From Thermoplasmata archaeon (GTDB taxonomy: Archaea > Thermoplasmatota > Thermoplasmata > Lutacidiplasmatales > UBA184): a stretch of 6,928 bases of DNA. The translations under genes were made by a program, and so were the position numbers. The stretch lies in contig JASHWW010000044.1 of assembly GCA_030043855.1 (NCBI GenBank), forward strand, positions 1-6,928. The letters are read 5' to 3'. The notes under the pieces are model-generated. The model was not told the DNA's origin and made no database searches. It saw only the letters and a program-made list of their open reading frames with translations. Shown here one piece after another: positions 6,732 through 6,928 of the stretch (within the stretch, counting starts at the first letter, position 1; each line of letters begins with the position of its first letter).

Positions 6732-6740
6732 GCGCCCCGT
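6732..6740 (+). repeat. Third copy of the GCGCCCCG element, at the Mut7-C start
   Basis: GCGCCCCGT repeats exactly the 9 bases at 6699-6707, 33 bp downstream, or about three helical turns. It overlaps the first two bases of the GTG start codon. The pair flanks the shared TATA-like element, an arrangement that could allow one regulator to act on both divergent genes. Confidence 0.3.
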
Positions 6741-6928
6741 GCCGACCGCACCGCCTCCGCGCTGGCTCGCAGACGAGATGGTGGGACGCCTCGCGCGGTA
6801 CCTGCGATTCGTCGGCTGCGATACCGCCTACGCGCGGGGCATGACGGACGACGCGATCTTGCGTCAAGCCGAGGTGGAAGGCCGCGTCCTCCTCACTCGC
6901 GACCGGGCGCTCGCCCGTCGTTCGCGGA
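6739..6928 (+). CDS. Mut7-C RNase domain protein, 3'-truncated
   Basis: Only the first 63 codons are in the window. The translation contains RWLADEMVGRLARYLRFVGC (residues 8-27), then a DTAYARGMTDDAILRQA stretch and GRVLLTRDRALARR (48-61), the characteristic opening of Mut7-C (PF01927) proteins. These have a PIN-like fold and are predicted RNases; Asp12 and Asp55 match the conserved acidic positions. GTG at 6739 is chosen because the ATG at 6778 would remove the conserved ADE. No strong Shine-Dalgarno is present (only AGGGG, 14 nt before the start), while a TATA-like sequence about 30 nt upstream fits a leaderless mRNA. The C-terminal part, including the usual zinc-ribbon cysteines, lies beyond the window, so intactness cannot be judged. 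Substrate and role are unknown. Confidence 0.82.
   Translation, partial: MPTAPPPRWLADEMVGRLARYLRFVGCDTAYARGMTDDAILRQAEVEGRVLLTRDRALARRSR

Noticed and set aside
6673..6867. Upstream extension of the glmM frame
   Set aside because: MARLFGTNGIR is the canonical start of the family and has a strong ribosome site; the extension overlaps the divergent Mut7-C gene.
6778..6928. ATG 6778 as the Mut7-C start
   Set aside because: It would delete RWLADE, part of the conserved N-terminal motif including a likely catalytic aspartate.
1..6928. CRISPR arrays, insertion sequences, tRNA or rRNA genes, attachment sites
   Set aside because: Intergenic DNA totals under 200 bases and shows no spaced direct-repeat array, cloverleaf, transposase or terminal inverted repeats.

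Overview
The window is GC-rich (by eye about two thirds G+C or more, with third codon positions almost all G or C) and densely packed. It is most likely archaeal chromosome, possibly a high-GC member of the Thermoplasmata. Support for archaea: Shine-Dalgarno sites of the GGAGG/GGTGA type close to starts, short A/T islands at TATA-box spacing in an otherwise GC-rich background, a phosphohexomutase with the archaeal GGEENGG sugar loop, a TauE/SafE-DUF1634 gene pair and a stand-alone Mut7-C protein. The lineage is an inference; there is no rRNA or other marker here.

Layout. 1-1520 (+): the 3' part of an ABC-2 (DrrA-like) ATPase, then its DrrB-like permease, overlapping by 4 bp and read from a TTG start. 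1507-3917 (-): a GH15 glucoamylase/glucodextranase-type glucosidase, convergent with the permease and overlapping its 3' end by 14 bp. Its reading frame is broken by an apparent single-base loss near 1812; restoring one base gives an 803-residue protein with an intact C-terminal module. 3918-4021: divergent intergenic region. 4022-5289 (+): a TauE/SafE permease and a DUF1634 membrane protein joined by an ATGA overlap. 5302-6672 (-): phosphoglucosamine mutase/phosphohexomutase, convergent with DUF1634 across 12 bp. 6673-6738: divergent intergenic region. 6739-6928 (+): the start of a Mut7-C RNase-domain protein that runs off the window.

The genes fall into separate small units: export by an ABC-2 transporter, intracellular alpha-glucan breakdown, organic acid/sulfur anion or related transport by TauE-DUF1634, and amino-sugar/hexose phosphate metabolism for nucleotide sugars. 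Nothing indicates a mobile element, CRISPR array, RNA gene or defence island. No stretch over 300 bases lacks a gene.

The points most worth checking are the GH15 frameshift, which lies beside a GC-rich hairpin; a GGGGCG...CGCCCC dyad that sits just ahead of the Shine-Dalgarno of both divergently transcribed genes, tauE-like and glmM; the missing Q-loop glutamine in the ABC ATPase; and the uncharacterised TauE-DUF1634 pair. I did not find a clearly novel multi-gene system.
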